From: a virus
Virus record (IMG/VR): IMGVR_UViG_3300044634_004833
Location: 1-64,000 of that record
Strand: one strand, 5' to 3'
DNA: 64,000 bases
Positions 24,977 through 34,044 of the stretch are shown piece by piece. Within the stretch, counting starts at the first letter, position 1. The number at the start of each line of letters is the position of its first letter. Both the position numbers and the translations under genes were made by a program. The notes under the pieces are model-generated. The model saw only the letters and a program-made list of their open reading frames with translations, ran no database searches and was not told the origin of the DNA.

Positions 24977-25475
24977 CGGACTTCCACTTTTTGTGATAGT
25001 GCCTGTCTATCCAATTAGCATACTTGTTTAAGCAGCCAGTATCTTTTGCTTCTTTCATTAGAGCACTTAAAAGATTATCGTTTTCATTTGTTAAATATAC
25101 AATATATTTTATTGCTTGTATTGGATCTGGATGGTAAGAGCCGCTACTGTATGCAACTACAAAAGGGGCTTTTTTCTTTTCGCAGCCGCAATGTTCTTTT
25201 ATTTCTGTTACCTTGTCTACAACTGGTGATTTAGCGTCGAATTTAACATTTGGTGTTCCTAAGTCGCCAAGACCTTCGTTATCTTTTACCTTTGTTTGTT
25301 TTGCAGTATAATCATTTGGTTTTGTTTTGATTTGAGCTGGGAATTTAACCACGGCATCTTCATAGTTTTCTGGAGCCGCAGGAGGCTTTTCTTGCTTCAA
25401 ATCTTCTATATCTACGGCTTTTTCTATTGTTTTTCCCTTACCATTTAAGTATTCTAGGAATGTTTTACGGACCAT
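24969..25475 (-). CDS. Tagged protein, candidate internal head protein
   Basis: A 168-residue protein. VRKTFLEYLNGKGKTIE is the shared tag (F-L-E-Y-L), with the first suitable Glu after T-I. The middle is Lys/Pro/Glu-rich, and a C-terminal helical domain (residues 105-168, CGCEKKKAPFVVAY...) is the only folded part. TAAATA (25491-25496 on +) lies 15 bases upstream with an AGAGGTG binding site between. It stands alone on the minus strand between the two dnaE halves. Confidence 0.65.
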   Translation of the reverse strand: MVRKTFLEYLNGKGKTIEKAVDIEDLKQEKPPAAPENYEDAVVKFPAQIKTKPNDYTAKQTKVKDNEGLGDLGTPNVKFDAKSPVVDKVTEIKEHCGCEKKKAPFVVAYSSGSYHPDPIQAIKYIVYLTNENDNLLSALMKEAKDTGCLNKYANWIDRHYHKKWKSVI

Positions 25476-25517
25476 TGTTCACCTCTAGTTTATTTATGGT
25501 TTGCGGAGTTTTTTTAA

Positions 25518-28013
25518 ATGTCTATGGATCATCTTAAGAATATTATTCAAGAAAAAGCCAAATATTGTTCTTATTATACACATTTTAATTTTGCTGCTAG
25601 ATTAAAGTGGGAATTAATAGAAATAGATGTTCAAGATATGTCTGAATATTTTATTGGGATGTATAAGAATAATGAAAAGCATGATAATAAGAATAATCTT
25701 TTAATTCCTGTTATATTAGGCATTTGTGATATTGTGGATCTAGATATTGATCCTTCTACTAAGATGGGGGAATTTCCAGATGTAGATGTTGACTACCTTC
25801 CAATTGTTAGAGATTACTTGAAGAACGAATGGGCACCTAAAACTTTTGGTGCTGATAAAGTATGCAATATTGGTAATTATGGTACTTTTGGATTAAAAAG
25901 CACTTTAATTGATATGGCAAGAGTTCATGGGCTTGATAGAAATGAAATATTGAATATTACTACAAATCTTAGGATGAAAGATGATGAAGGCGATTTGCTT
26001 ACCTATGAAAGTGCCTTACGTCTTTATCCAGAATTGAAAGAATATTGTGAAAAGTATCCAGAAGTAGCTATTGCTACTCAGAAGCTTTTACATAGAAACA
26101 GGAGCATGGGAAAACATGCTGGTGGTCTAATCCTTTGCAATCAAGCAATTGATAAGTTTGTGCCATTGGTAAAAGGATCTGAAGGAGAGGCTGTTTCTGC
26201 ATGGGTAGAAGGCTTGCATGGGCAAGACCTGGGTCCAGTTGGTCTCATTAAGTTTGATTTACTCGTGGTAAAGAGTTTGTGGCAAATATGCTTAACTGTT
26301 AAACTGGTTAAAGAAAGACACTCTTTGAAAAATATTTGTGCTGCTCCAAACCAATGGGACTGGAGTGATTTATCTTATTTAAACGACCCTACAAGTTTGG
26401 AAATGGCAAATCGTGGAGATTTGCGATGTGTATTTCAATACGATTCAGATGGAATCAGAAAGCTTGTTAGGAAGGGTGGCATAGAATCGTTTGATGATTT
26501 GGTTGCATATGTAAGCCTTTACAGACCATCAACTTTACAGATGGGTATGGATGATACTTACTGTCTTAGGAAAAGGGGAAAGCAAGAATATGAAATACCT
26601 GAAATTCTTGAAGATGTTTTGAGAAAGACATACGCAGTTATGATTTATCAAGAACAGGTTATGCAGATACTTAGTATTGTTGGCAAGATTCCTTTAAGGG
26701 ATTGTTACCAAGTTATTAAAGCTATTTCAAAAAAGAAAAAAGAAGGATTTGAAAAATATAAAGATAAATTTGTTGAAAATGGACAAGTTACTTTGGGTAA
26801 ATCCAAAGAAGAAGTAGAAAAATATTGGGAGCATGTTGAAAGTTTTTGTGGGTACGGCTTCAATCTTTCGCATGCGACCAGCTATAGTTATATATCTGCA
26901 AAACAGCTTTATTTGAAGGCGCATTATCCATTGGAGTTTTATGCTGCGACTTTAATGTGTGAGCAAGACGATGAAAAAATAAGGGAATATATTACAGAGG
27001 CTGAAAATCATGGAGTGAGAGTTAAAAAGCTTGATTTAAATTTAAGCAAGGAAACATTTTCCATTTATGAAAATGAAATTTATATTGGATTTGGGAATAT
27101 AAAAGGAATTGGCGAAGAAAAGGCTAAGAAAATAGTCGAGATGCAGCCTTATGCTGGATTTGAAGATTTTCTTGCCAGATTTGGCACAGAGGCAAATGTA
27201 TTGAGAGCTTTAATACCTTTGGGTATTTTTAAAGAAGCATCTAATTTGATTCTTTACAAGTTTTGGATGCATTATTCTGAATTTGTTAAAAAGCAAAAAG
27301 ATAAAAAGAAACGGTTTGAAATAAGTTATGGTAAGTTTATTCAACAAGTTCAGGATATTTTACCAGTCAATTTTAGAAAAATAGAAAAAATTGACATTGA
27401 TCTTGTAAATGAAATGTTATTAATTGATAAAAGTTTGTCTATTAAGATTGATGATATTCGAAAGAAAGCAGCAGCTTCTTCTGCTAGAAACATTGCTAGT
27501 GCATTGCAAGCACCAACTTTGGCTGAATTTGATGAATCTAAAATTTTAATTGAAGATAAAGAGTTGATTACTTTATTAGAAGATGTAAGCCTTGCTGAAA
27601 AGACGTATTTTGGATTTGTTTGGGATAATCCACTGAGATTTTCTCCAGACTATAAACCGCATAAAAACTTTGCTGAATTTAATGTGTTGTGTGAAAATGG
27701 AATCAATATGGCGGCAGTAATGTGTCAAATAATTGAAGCAAAAGTTAAAAAATTTAAAAGTAACAAAGGTCAATTTTTGAGTATGACAGTTATGGATGAT
27801 AATTTTGAACTTGGAAGAATAACGATGTGGGATGATGATTATCAGAGATTTAAGGATGAGTTGAAGGAAGGAAATGTAATAAGCATTCAGATTACACCTC
27901 CGAGCAATGGTTTTTCAAGCTATACGTTTTTTTCTCCGCCAAGACATGAGAAATATAAGCTTCCAAAAGATAGGAACAAAGATTTAAGGTTGTGTTTACT
28001 TAGAAAGGTTTAA
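25518..28013 (+). CDS. dnaE: DNA polymerase III alpha subunit, C-terminal half (split DnaE)
   Basis: An 831-residue protein. After about 85 residues of linker-like N-terminus it enters DnaE at FPDVDVDY (about 86-93), the catalytic Asp pair, then KFDLLVVKSL (about 243, third Asp), fingers, a helix-hairpin-helix (NIKGIGEEKAKKI, about 524) and a C-terminal OB-like domain (RITMWDDDYQRF). It is thus complete apart from the PHP and first palm blocks carried by the gene at 21516. GGAG lies 9 bases before ATG. With the first half it forms the replicase. Confidence 0.92.
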   Translation: MSMDHLKNIIQEKAKYCSYYTHFNFAARLKWELIEIDVQDMSEYFIGMYKNNEKHDNKNNLLIPVILGICDIVDLDIDPSTKMGEFPDVDVDYLPIVRDYLKNEWAPKTFGADKVCNIGNYGTFGLKSTLIDMARVHGLDRNEILNITTNLRMKDDEGDLLTYESALRLYPELKEYCEKYPEVAIATQKLLHRNRSMGKHAGGLILCNQAIDKFVPLVKGSEGEAVSAWVEGLHGQDLGPVGLIKFDLLVVKSLWQICLTVKLVKERHSLKNICAAPNQWDWSDLSYLNDPTSLEMANRGDLRCVFQYDSDGIRKLVRKGGIESFDDLVAYVSLYRPSTLQMGMDDTYCLRKRGKQEYEIPEILEDVLRKTYAVMIYQEQVMQILSIVGKIPLRDCYQVIKAISKKKKEGFEKYKDKFVENGQVTLGKSKEEVEKYWEHVESFCGYGFNLSHATSYSYISAKQLYLKAHYPLEFYAATLMCEQDDEKIREYITEAENHGVRVKKLDLNLSKETFSIYENEIYIGFGNIKGIGEEKAKKIVEMQPYAGFEDFLARFGTEANVLRALIPLGIFKEASNLILYKFWMHYSEFVKKQKDKKKRFEISYGKFIQQVQDILPVNFRKIEKIDIDLVNEMLLIDKSLSIKIDDIRKKAAASSARNIASALQAPTLAEFDESKILIEDKELITLLEDVSLAEKTYFGFVWDNPLRFSPDYKPHKNFAEFNVLCENGINMAAVMCQIIEAKVKKFKSNKGQFLSMTVMDDNFELGRITMWDDDYQRFKDELKEGNVISIQITPPSNGFSSYTFFSPPRHEKYKLPKDRNKDLRLCLLRKV

Positions 28014-28014
28014 A

Positions 28015-28494
28015 ATGATACAAGATCTAATTATTGACGAAACTAATTTTTACGATCATTTCAGGCCGGTAGAAAGCGGTTCTCCTAAAGAAGGGGAGAT
28101 TCTTGCTACATTTAGAAGCATGGCAGAATTACAAGATGGCGAAATAAAGCGGGATATAGTCAGGCTTTTATCTACGGAAACTCTTGGTCCTAAAATGGCC
28201 ATTCAATTAATGCAAAAACTATGCCATGCGGATGAGCGATGGGCAACGAGGCTTGTTACTCAAATATGTTCTGATTTGCATTATGGAATGAAAGTAGAAG
28301 ATGTATACACAAGAAGATATGAATTTATGGTAGAAATGAAATTTTATACCAAAAGAGAAAATGTGCCAATTGATAATAAACATTGGTCAACTATAGAGTT
28401 GAAAAATAATAAAGAAATTGAACAAAACATGAATATGATAATAAATGATGAAAAAATTGTCGAAGAAGAAAATAAAAGAGTTTGTCAAGAATGA
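28015..28494 (+). CDS. Hypothetical protein
   Basis: A 159-residue mostly helical protein (MAIQLMQKLCHADERWATRLVTQICSD split over residues 63-89) of unknown family. It starts 1 base after the dnaE stop and overlaps the next gene by 50 bases, so co-expression with the polymerase is likely. Confidence 0.7.
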   Translation: MIQDLIIDETNFYDHFRPVESGSPKEGEILATFRSMAELQDGEIKRDIVRLLSTETLGPKMAIQLMQKLCHADERWATRLVTQICSDLHYGMKVEDVYTRRYEFMVEMKFYTKRENVPIDNKHWSTIELKNNKEIEQNMNMIINDEKIVEEENKRVCQE

Positions 28495-29011
28495 TATTTG
28501 TGAAATACCAATATTATATTCGAATCCTAATATAGCATTTTCTATAGCTGAAGATTTTAAAAAAAGGATATGTGTTCCTTGTTGGTATGACTGCAGAGAA
28601 ATATTTCATGCTGATTATCCAAAAGCCAATCATATTTTTGTAAATCATAAGAAAAATAACAATAATAGGCTTGCAAGTTTTCTTTTTTCTATTGAAAAAC
28701 TTATTGGTGTTTCTAAAAAGTCAAAATATTATAAGACAGTAAGAAAAACTGGAAGTTTATTTATTTTATCATCTTTTTGGAAAACCCCTCTAAGATTTAG
28801 TTTGTTAACTTTTCTTTTGAGAGCTGCTGCTTATTATAATCTAACTTCTTATTCAAATAAGGTTTTTAATTATTGCAAATATTTGAATGACACAAAGAAT
28901 GCGGTGAAAATGTTTATGGATGGAAAAGTTAATTATGAAGGTCAAATGTACAGTTGGTACAAACAATTCAAATATTTATCTATTAAAGATTGTGAGAAAT
29001 TATTATCATAA
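28445..29011 (+). CDS. Hypothetical protein, paralogue of the gene at 57066
   Basis: A 188-residue basic, aromatic protein. It shares ordered blocks with the protein at 57066: DCREIF, FLFSIEKL, SSFW and RFSLLTFLLRAAAYYN. No known domain is recognised. ATG at 28445 or 28448 is the start. The 3' part of the preceding gene overlaps it. Confidence 0.65.
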   Translation: MMKKLSKKKIKEFVKNDICEIPILYSNPNIAFSIAEDFKKRICVPCWYDCREIFHADYPKANHIFVNHKKNNNNRLASFLFSIEKLIGVSKKSKYYKTVRKTGSLFILSSFWKTPLRFSLLTFLLRAAAYYNLTSYSNKVFNYCKYLNDTKNAVKMFMDGKVNYEGQMYSWYKQFKYLSIKDCEKLLS

Positions 29012-29045
29012 CAATAGATAATGAAGTAACTCACAGAGGTTCAAA

Positions 29046-29744
29046 ATGACCAATTCATGGGAAAATAGCAAAGACGAATTTGATAAACTATGTGGTTTAT
29101 GGGATAAGGCTTTGAGCGATGGAATATTTAACGATGCAACTCAACCAAAACGTGAGCCAAAAGATTTCTTTGGAAATACGCACTTTGATGTTTCTAAAAA
29201 TATTAATAATAAAGATGCAGAATACTGGGATGACGTAATTTCTCGCTCCGGAGAGATTATGCCAGATGAAAACATGATATTAATGGAAGCTGCTAAAAAA
29301 GAAGGCAAAAAAAAGTCAAATGAAAGCAAGAAGGATGAAAAGCCATTGGGAGATATGAGTGGAAACAAGCCATTCGATCTTCATAAAGCCAGAGTAAAAA
29401 CAAGCTTAGAAACAAGCGGCAAAGGTGGAACAGAAGCAAAGAAGGCTAAGATTTTAGCTAATACTCCAAATTTTGTTTCTCCAAATACTGTTGGTCCTGA
29501 TACGGTTGATAAGGAAAACAAGACAAAAATTACTTCTGGTTTAGCCGCAAGTGAAACATTTACTGAATTAGAAAAACTAAAGTTAAAACTATATGATTTA
29601 GAAGTAAAGATGAATAATTCAAATGGTTTGGATGAGAAAAAAGCCAAATCACTACAAAAGCAATTTATAAATGTTCGTCAAAAAATTGAAGATATTAGCA
29701 ATAGTTTTGGCGGTTCATACAAAGATAGAGAATATTATAGTTGA
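29046..29744 (+). CDS. Hypothetical charged protein
   Basis: A 232-residue, highly charged protein. Residues 80-175 are low-complexity (Lys/Ser/Glu/Asp), and residues 170-215 form a coiled-coil-like helix (TELEKLKLKLYDLEVKMNN). A scaffold-like or DNA-associated role is possible but unsupported. CAGAGGTTC precedes the start. Confidence 0.65.
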   Translation: MTNSWENSKDEFDKLCGLWDKALSDGIFNDATQPKREPKDFFGNTHFDVSKNINNKDAEYWDDVISRSGEIMPDENMILMEAAKKEGKKKSNESKKDEKPLGDMSGNKPFDLHKARVKTSLETSGKGGTEAKKAKILANTPNFVSPNTVGPDTVDKENKTKITSGLAASETFTELEKLKLKLYDLEVKMNNSNGLDEKKAKSLQKQFINVRQKIEDISNSFGGSYKDREYYS

Positions 29745-29773
29745 TTTATTTTAAAATTTAATTATAATATTAC

Positions 29774-29956
29774 ATGGAAAATAAATTTAATATCCGCTGC
29801 ATGAAGTGCAAGTGGTATAAGCTAACAACAGGCATTTCTGAAGATTTAAAAGATCTATATGAAGTTAAAAATCATTGTACTGATTGCGGCAAACCTAGGG
29901 AGTTTCGCTGTCCAAAATGCGGAACTTCTTGTAAGATGCTGAGATTAAAGAATTGA
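29774..29956 (+). CDS. Small zinc-ribbon protein
   Basis: A 60-residue protein with three CxxC motifs (RCMKCKW, HCTDCGK, RCPKCGTSC), enough for one or two zinc ribbons. TATAAT (29763-29768) lies 5 bases before ATG and no Shine-Dalgarno is seen, so the mRNA may be leaderless. The stop overlaps the next gene's TTG start. Confidence 0.7.
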   Translation: MENKFNIRCMKCKWYKLTTGISEDLKDLYEVKNHCTDCGKPREFRCPKCGTSCKMLRLKN

Positions 29957-31113
29957 TCAGAAAATTATTTAATTATAATTTTTATAACAATTTGGATGGC
30001 GGTCCTTTAGTTCGTGAGGACCGTCTATCACACTTAAAAATACACAAAAATATATACAAATCAAGCAGCCTGCCAGCAATTTACATTCTTGGATTTGTTG
30101 AGTTTGGCTGTGAAACATTCTTTCCTTATTATGTTTTGCCAAATATTATAAAAGAAAATCCTAATTACAAAATAGTATTTGTTGGTTGGTGTGGTAGAGA
30201 ATATTTTTACAAACATCTTGTTCATGAATATTGGGAACTAGATGAAAGTTTTATGCATTTGCGACAAACCGCTAGAGCAATGTCTTATGAATCGTGGAAT
30301 CTTAGGCAGCTAGAAACATATTTTTCTAGAATTGGAATTGTTTTAAGAAGTGATGCTATAGGAAATAATTTAATAGAATATATGTGTTTAGATTGCCGCC
30401 ATAAATCTGGGTATGCTAGACATTTAAAAGGTTGTCCTGTTTGCGGATCAAATAAAATAAGGCAATCTCTTTTGTCAAATCAGTCCGAGTTAAATAAAAA
30501 ACTTTATCCATTGCCCGAGATAAAAGAATCAAAGCTTGATTGGGCAAAGAGCATAATCCCCAAAAATGCAGTTGCAATTTTTGCTAGAAAAAGAGAAGCT
30601 TACGGAAGAAATTTAAATTCTGATTTTTATAAGAGGCTAATATTTCTTCTTAAAAAAATGGGATATGTTCCTGTTTGGATAGGTGAAAAAAATTCATCAC
30701 TTGCTTGTCCAGATACTTCTGTTTTAGATATAACATCACTATCTGATAGAAATGATTTAGAAAAAGTTTTGGCAATAATTTCTCTATGTGAATTTACTAT
30801 TCAGCTTTGGACTGCTTCAACACGTTTAAGTATGATTGCAAATACAAAATTTTTTTTAGTAGAATGCCCCGATCAGATTTATGGGAATGGCCAAGAGGGC
30901 ATTCGTTTAAAAATATTTAATCTTAAAAACACTCCCAGTAAATTATTTCTTTGCAATTATTGTAAATTTGTTGAAGATTATGATAAAACATTTAATTGTT
31001 TGGAAAAATCATTAAATGAATTCTTAATTGAACAAAACTATAACGACACTATTGATATGATAGATAATAAAAAATTATTAGAGGGATTGAAAGTAAAAAA
31101 TGCTTTTAGATAG
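29953..31113 (+). CDS. Glycosyltransferase-like protein (GT-B type), with zinc ribbon insert
   Basis: A 386-residue protein likely to have a two-domain GT-B-like fold. Residues 145-165 hold a zinc ribbon (CLDCRHKSGYARHLKGCPVC). The second half has strands and loops such as AIFARKREAYGRN and VWIGEKNSS that recall sugar-transferase C-terminal domains. The start is TTG at 29953, overlapping the preceding stop. It is followed by a related protein. The donor sugar is not evident; ADP-heptose from HldE is one possibility. Confidence 0.5.
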   Translation: MIRKLFNYNFYNNLDGGPLVREDRLSHLKIHKNIYKSSSLPAIYILGFVEFGCETFFPYYVLPNIIKENPNYKIVFVGWCGREYFYKHLVHEYWELDESFMHLRQTARAMSYESWNLRQLETYFSRIGIVLRSDAIGNNLIEYMCLDCRHKSGYARHLKGCPVCGSNKIRQSLLSNQSELNKKLYPLPEIKESKLDWAKSIIPKNAVAIFARKREAYGRNLNSDFYKRLIFLLKKMGYVPVWIGEKNSSLACPDTSVLDITSLSDRNDLEKVLAIISLCEFTIQLWTASTRLSMIANTKFFLVECPDQIYGNGQEGIRLKIFNLKNTPSKLFLCNYCKFVEDYDKTFNCLEKSLNEFLIEQNYNDTIDMIDNKKLLEGLKVKNAFR

Positions 31114-32230
31114 CGAAAATTATTTAGCTAGATATACAAATAATTTGGGGATTTCTAGAAAAAGAAATTCTACAAAAACCATTCCGGCATTACAAAACAT
31201 AAGAATTTTATATTGCTACGGTGACTTAGATTCTATTTTAATGTTTTGCAATACCATTTATCCAAACATAGTATACAATGATAAATTTTATAACATATTT
31301 ATAACATGGAATGGATTTGAGTTTGCTAATAAGTATGCGGATGAAGTTTGGTCTTTTAATGATGAAAAAATAACAGATATGTTTTATAAAAGCACAAATG
31401 GAATTCAAAATACTTCAGATGGAGTGTTTTCTCTCACAAGAAGCTTAAATGAAAATTTTATTAATGTAGAAGGTCCTCAGAAATATGAAAAATACTTTAC
31501 AACTAATTTACAAGATTTATTTGTAAAAGAATTTAAAACTTTAAATATAAAAACGCTCGAATTACAAAGCCAGTCTATTATAAATGACAATATTTTAAAA
31601 AGAATTTCTGAAGATAAGAAAAAAGTTTGTATAATACCATTTAAGTATGCATATCATTGGGATACAAATAAAAAAATATGCATAGAACAAAATCAAGAGG
31701 TTCATGAAGAGGTGGCTAAAATACTTGCTGGCATTGATTACAAGGTGCTAGTTATTCAAAATTCTTTTACATTAGATTTAAGTAAAAATATTCAAAATGA
31801 TAATGTTGTTATAGTCAGAGAAAGTAATTTTGAAAAAATACTAGTTATGATAAAATTGTGCGGAATGTATCTTGACATATTTGCAAATAGTTTTGCTTTA
31901 GGTGGAATTGCCAAGGTTCCGACTGTTAGTGTTTTTGATAAGCCATCATGGATGGCATTTAAAAAGTACGAAGATGTTGAGCTATTTTTACAAAAAGGTT
32001 TCTATAATTTTGTTCCGTCGTTTAATTATTTTTCAAAAACAGAGTATAATACGAATAAACTGTTTGTTCGTAAAATTGCAAATACAGTAAAGTTATTCTA
32101 TAATAAAAATGTAGGAAGTCCAACTTATTCAAAAGAAATAAGTTTTGATACAGAAAACTTTTGTCATTCAAAGCTTAATTACTTCCGTACAAAAAAGGTT
32201 TTTTTCTTGAGGAGTCCTAGTGATGCGTAA
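31100..32230 (+). CDS. Glycosyltransferase-like protein
   Basis: A 376-residue protein with the same overall layout as its neighbour at 29953: a Rossmann-like N-terminal half (IRILYCYGDLDSILMFCNT) and a C-terminal half with KVCIIPFKYAYHW and FALGGIAKVPTVSVFDKP, which recalls GT-B acceptor/donor loops. Overlaps both neighbours. Family assignment is tentative. Confidence 0.45.
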   Translation: MLLDSENYLARYTNNLGISRKRNSTKTIPALQNIRILYCYGDLDSILMFCNTIYPNIVYNDKFYNIFITWNGFEFANKYADEVWSFNDEKITDMFYKSTNGIQNTSDGVFSLTRSLNENFINVEGPQKYEKYFTTNLQDLFVKEFKTLNIKTLELQSQSIINDNILKRISEDKKKVCIIPFKYAYHWDTNKKICIEQNQEVHEEVAKILAGIDYKVLVIQNSFTLDLSKNIQNDNVVIVRESNFEKILVMIKLCGMYLDIFANSFALGGIAKVPTVSVFDKPSWMAFKKYEDVELFLQKGFYNFVPSFNYFSKTEYNTNKLFVRKIANTVKLFYNKNVGSPTYSKEISFDTENFCHSKLNYFRTKKVFFLRSPSDA

Positions 32231-32507
32231 AGCAAATGTCAGAGTTGAGGCCAGAGATCTTCCTTTTAATGCTTCTCGTGAAGAAAGAGAAAGAAATTTT
32301 AAAGGTTTAATGAGTACTTTCAGACAAGCATGTAATAAGGCTGGTATTATGAAGCAAATCAAGAAGAAGGAATACTATGAATCTCCTTCTATACTTGCAA
32401 GAAGAAAGAAGAGAGAAAAGGAAGCGACTATTCTTAAGTTGAAGCTGAAAGAGTTATTTCCAGAAGCTGGCAATCCTCCAAAAAGCAAAAATAGAAATAG
32501 GGATTAA
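32223..32507 (+). CDS. rpsU: Ribosomal protein bS21-like
   Basis: A 94-residue protein with the bS21 core: F-x-x-x-CNKAGIMKQIKKKEYYE (about residues 37-55) followed by a long Arg/Lys-rich helix (RRKKREKEATILK). Host S21 is about 70 residues, so this one has about 25 extra N-terminal residues. S21 sits beside the anti-Shine-Dalgarno of the 30S subunit and affects initiation. Large phages are known to carry S21 genes. ATG 32223 follows GAGGAGTCC; a GTG at 32220 is the alternative start. Confidence 0.82.
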   Translation: MRKANVRVEARDLPFNASREERERNFKGLMSTFRQACNKAGIMKQIKKKEYYESPSILARRKKREKEATILKLKLKELFPEAGNPPKSKNRNRD

Positions 32508-32508
32508 A

Positions 32509-32778
32509 ATGCCTTCAAATAAAAAATCTAAAACATTTAATGTTTATTTAGAGCAAGAGTATCAAGGCATACTAAAAGAATATGCAAAAGCATCCGGCAT
32601 ATCAGTTAGTCAATTATTGAGAAATTTAATTAATAAGTATTTAAAAGTTGAATCGGGAACCAAAAAGGTAGTTCTTAATATACCTAAAGAGGTGGCTGTT
32701 GATTCAGAGGAGCTTGATAAGTGGCTTACAACCAAAAAGAATGCTTTGGTAAACTATTTCAAGGGCATTTCCCCTTAG
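32509..32778 (+). CDS. Ribbon-helix-helix DNA-binding protein
   Basis: An 89-residue protein. KTFNVYLEQEYQGILKEYAK and SVSQLLRNLINKYLK give the beta strand and two helices of an RHH (Arc/MetJ) domain (residues 8-47). Such proteins are usually dimeric repressors. The target is unknown; the peptide deformylase gene overlaps its end by 58 bases. Confidence 0.68.
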   Translation: MPSNKKSKTFNVYLEQEYQGILKEYAKASGISVSQLLRNLINKYLKVESGTKKVVLNIPKEVAVDSEELDKWLTTKKNALVNYFKGISP

Positions 32779-33260
32779 TTATAGTTTCATCTGAAAAAAT
32801 ACCCAAAGCAGAAGATATTATTTCTTTTCGTGAAAACGAGATAGATTTTTATATAAAAACGGCTGTTAACATGCAGATACTTTGTTCTGTAAAAAACGGG
32901 TATGGATTGTCTGCTGTTCAATGTGGAATTCCATTAAAATTGTTTGTTACAAATGATGGCACAAATCAATTTAGAACTTTTATAGATTGTGATTATGTTG
33001 GAAATGGAGAAAAGGCAGAATCTTTAGAAGGTTGCTTGAGTTTGAGATTAGGAAGCGGGTCAATTAGAAGGTTTATTGTCCCTAGATACAAAGATATTCG
33101 TGTGTCAGGATATGAAATTTTTATTAATTCAATCGATAAAAAATTTGCCAAGATAGAAGACAATTTTTCTGGAATCCCTGCCATAGTGTTGCAACATGAG
33201 ATAGATCATAATAATGGAATTTTAATAAGTGATATAGGTAAAGAAGTAGAGGTTTTTTGA
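32721..33260 (+). CDS. def: Peptide deformylase
   Basis: A 179-residue peptide deformylase. All three motifs are present: GYGLSAVQ (motif I), EGCLSL (motif II, metal Cys) and QHEIDHNNG (motif III, metal His pair and catalytic Glu). The enzyme removes the formyl group from nascent proteins. Phage deformylases are known. The only suitable start in frame is GTG at 32721, which overlaps the RHH gene by 58 bases. It sits close to S21 and IF-3, forming a translation-related group. Confidence 0.9.
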   Translation: MAYNQKECFGKLFQGHFPLVIVSSEKIPKAEDIISFRENEIDFYIKTAVNMQILCSVKNGYGLSAVQCGIPLKLFVTNDGTNQFRTFIDCDYVGNGEKAESLEGCLSLRLGSGSIRRFIVPRYKDIRVSGYEIFINSIDKKFAKIEDNFSGIPAIVLQHEIDHNNGILISDIGKEVEVF

Positions 33261-33517
33261 TGCCATTATCCAAATTGCAAGTAATAAATGTATGTCAACC
33301 CAAAGGTGAGGTTGTTTGCAGATATCTTTCTGAAGACGAGTTTGATCCAAACATTTATTTTTGTTTAAAGAAGACAAGCCGCAAGTCTGTGATTGACGAA
33401 ATGGTTGAAAAAAGCACAAAAGGTAAAAAAGATACATCTGATATGCCTGTTGGAGATAATTGCAAGGGATATCCTTTGCTAAGGCATGTTGAAGTTGGAT
33501 ATGATAAAAAAAATTGA
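33260..33517 (+). CDS. Hypothetical protein
   Basis: An 85-residue protein (ATG 33260; a TTG at 33257 is possible) of unknown family, with three Cys and a basic middle (KSTKGKKD). Follows the deformylase gene without a gap. Confidence 0.6.
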   Translation: MPLSKLQVINVCQPKGEVVCRYLSEDEFDPNIYFCLKKTSRKSVIDEMVEKSTKGKKDTSDMPVGDNCKGYPLLRHVEVGYDKKN

Positions 33518-33554
33518 AAAAAAATGATGTTTTGCTCTGGCAACCCAAGAAGAT

Positions 33555-34043
33555 ATGAGCTACAATCTTGAACTACAATCTTCGACTACTGGCAGGAGGC
33601 CTTGGATGTCAAAACTTTTCTTTCGTAATGGCGATTTTTCAAGCGCTTTTGATCTAGTAGAAGATAACGACTCAATAAATATCTCCGAAGTAGAGATAGA
33701 CATAACCAAGCCAGAGTACATTCAAGGAATGTACTCTAAAGTCTTTGGGCAAGATGAAAAAATTACTCCTAAAGAGTTGCAAATCATAAGCACTTTTAGT
33801 ATTGAAAAAAGTTTCGAGCGGGCCGTAACTTTATGTCACAAGATGATATCTGCATATGACCCCATGCAAGATGAAGATGTTGTTCACGATTCCGAAGAGG
33901 ATGATGCAGAATACACTCCCGATTCTTGTGATGTTTCAACAAAAATTATTATAGAATCTCATAATACTCTTATAGAGAATAAGGTCCCTCATGTTTATAA
34001 AGCGGGAATGTTGTTGATATCAGTATTAAAAAGAAAGAGATGA
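33555..34043 (+). CDS. Hypothetical acidic protein
   Basis: A 162-residue protein with an acidic segment near residues 104-122 (DEDVVHDSEEDDAEY). Unknown family. The next gene starts 1 base after its stop, so it belongs to the run of small genes 33.5-35.1 kb. Confidence 0.65.
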   Translation: MSYNLELQSSTTGRRPWMSKLFFRNGDFSSAFDLVEDNDSINISEVEIDITKPEYIQGMYSKVFGQDEKITPKELQIISTFSIEKSFERAVTLCHKMISAYDPMQDEDVVHDSEEDDAEYTPDSCDVSTKIIIESHNTLIENKVPHVYKAGMLLISVLKRKR

Positions 34044-34044
34044 T

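Noticed and set aside
22871-25518. A sequencing frameshift or group I/II intron dividing dnaE
   Set aside because: The interval is 2.6 kb with five intact genes, one on the minus strand, and no intron-type endonuclease or core structure that I can see.
22860-25780. Split intein joining the two DnaE halves
   Set aside because: The first chain ends GKQIKLKFT and the second has no His-Asn followed by Cys/Ser/Thr before the polymerase sequence resumes. The known cyanobacterial split-intein site is elsewhere in DnaE.
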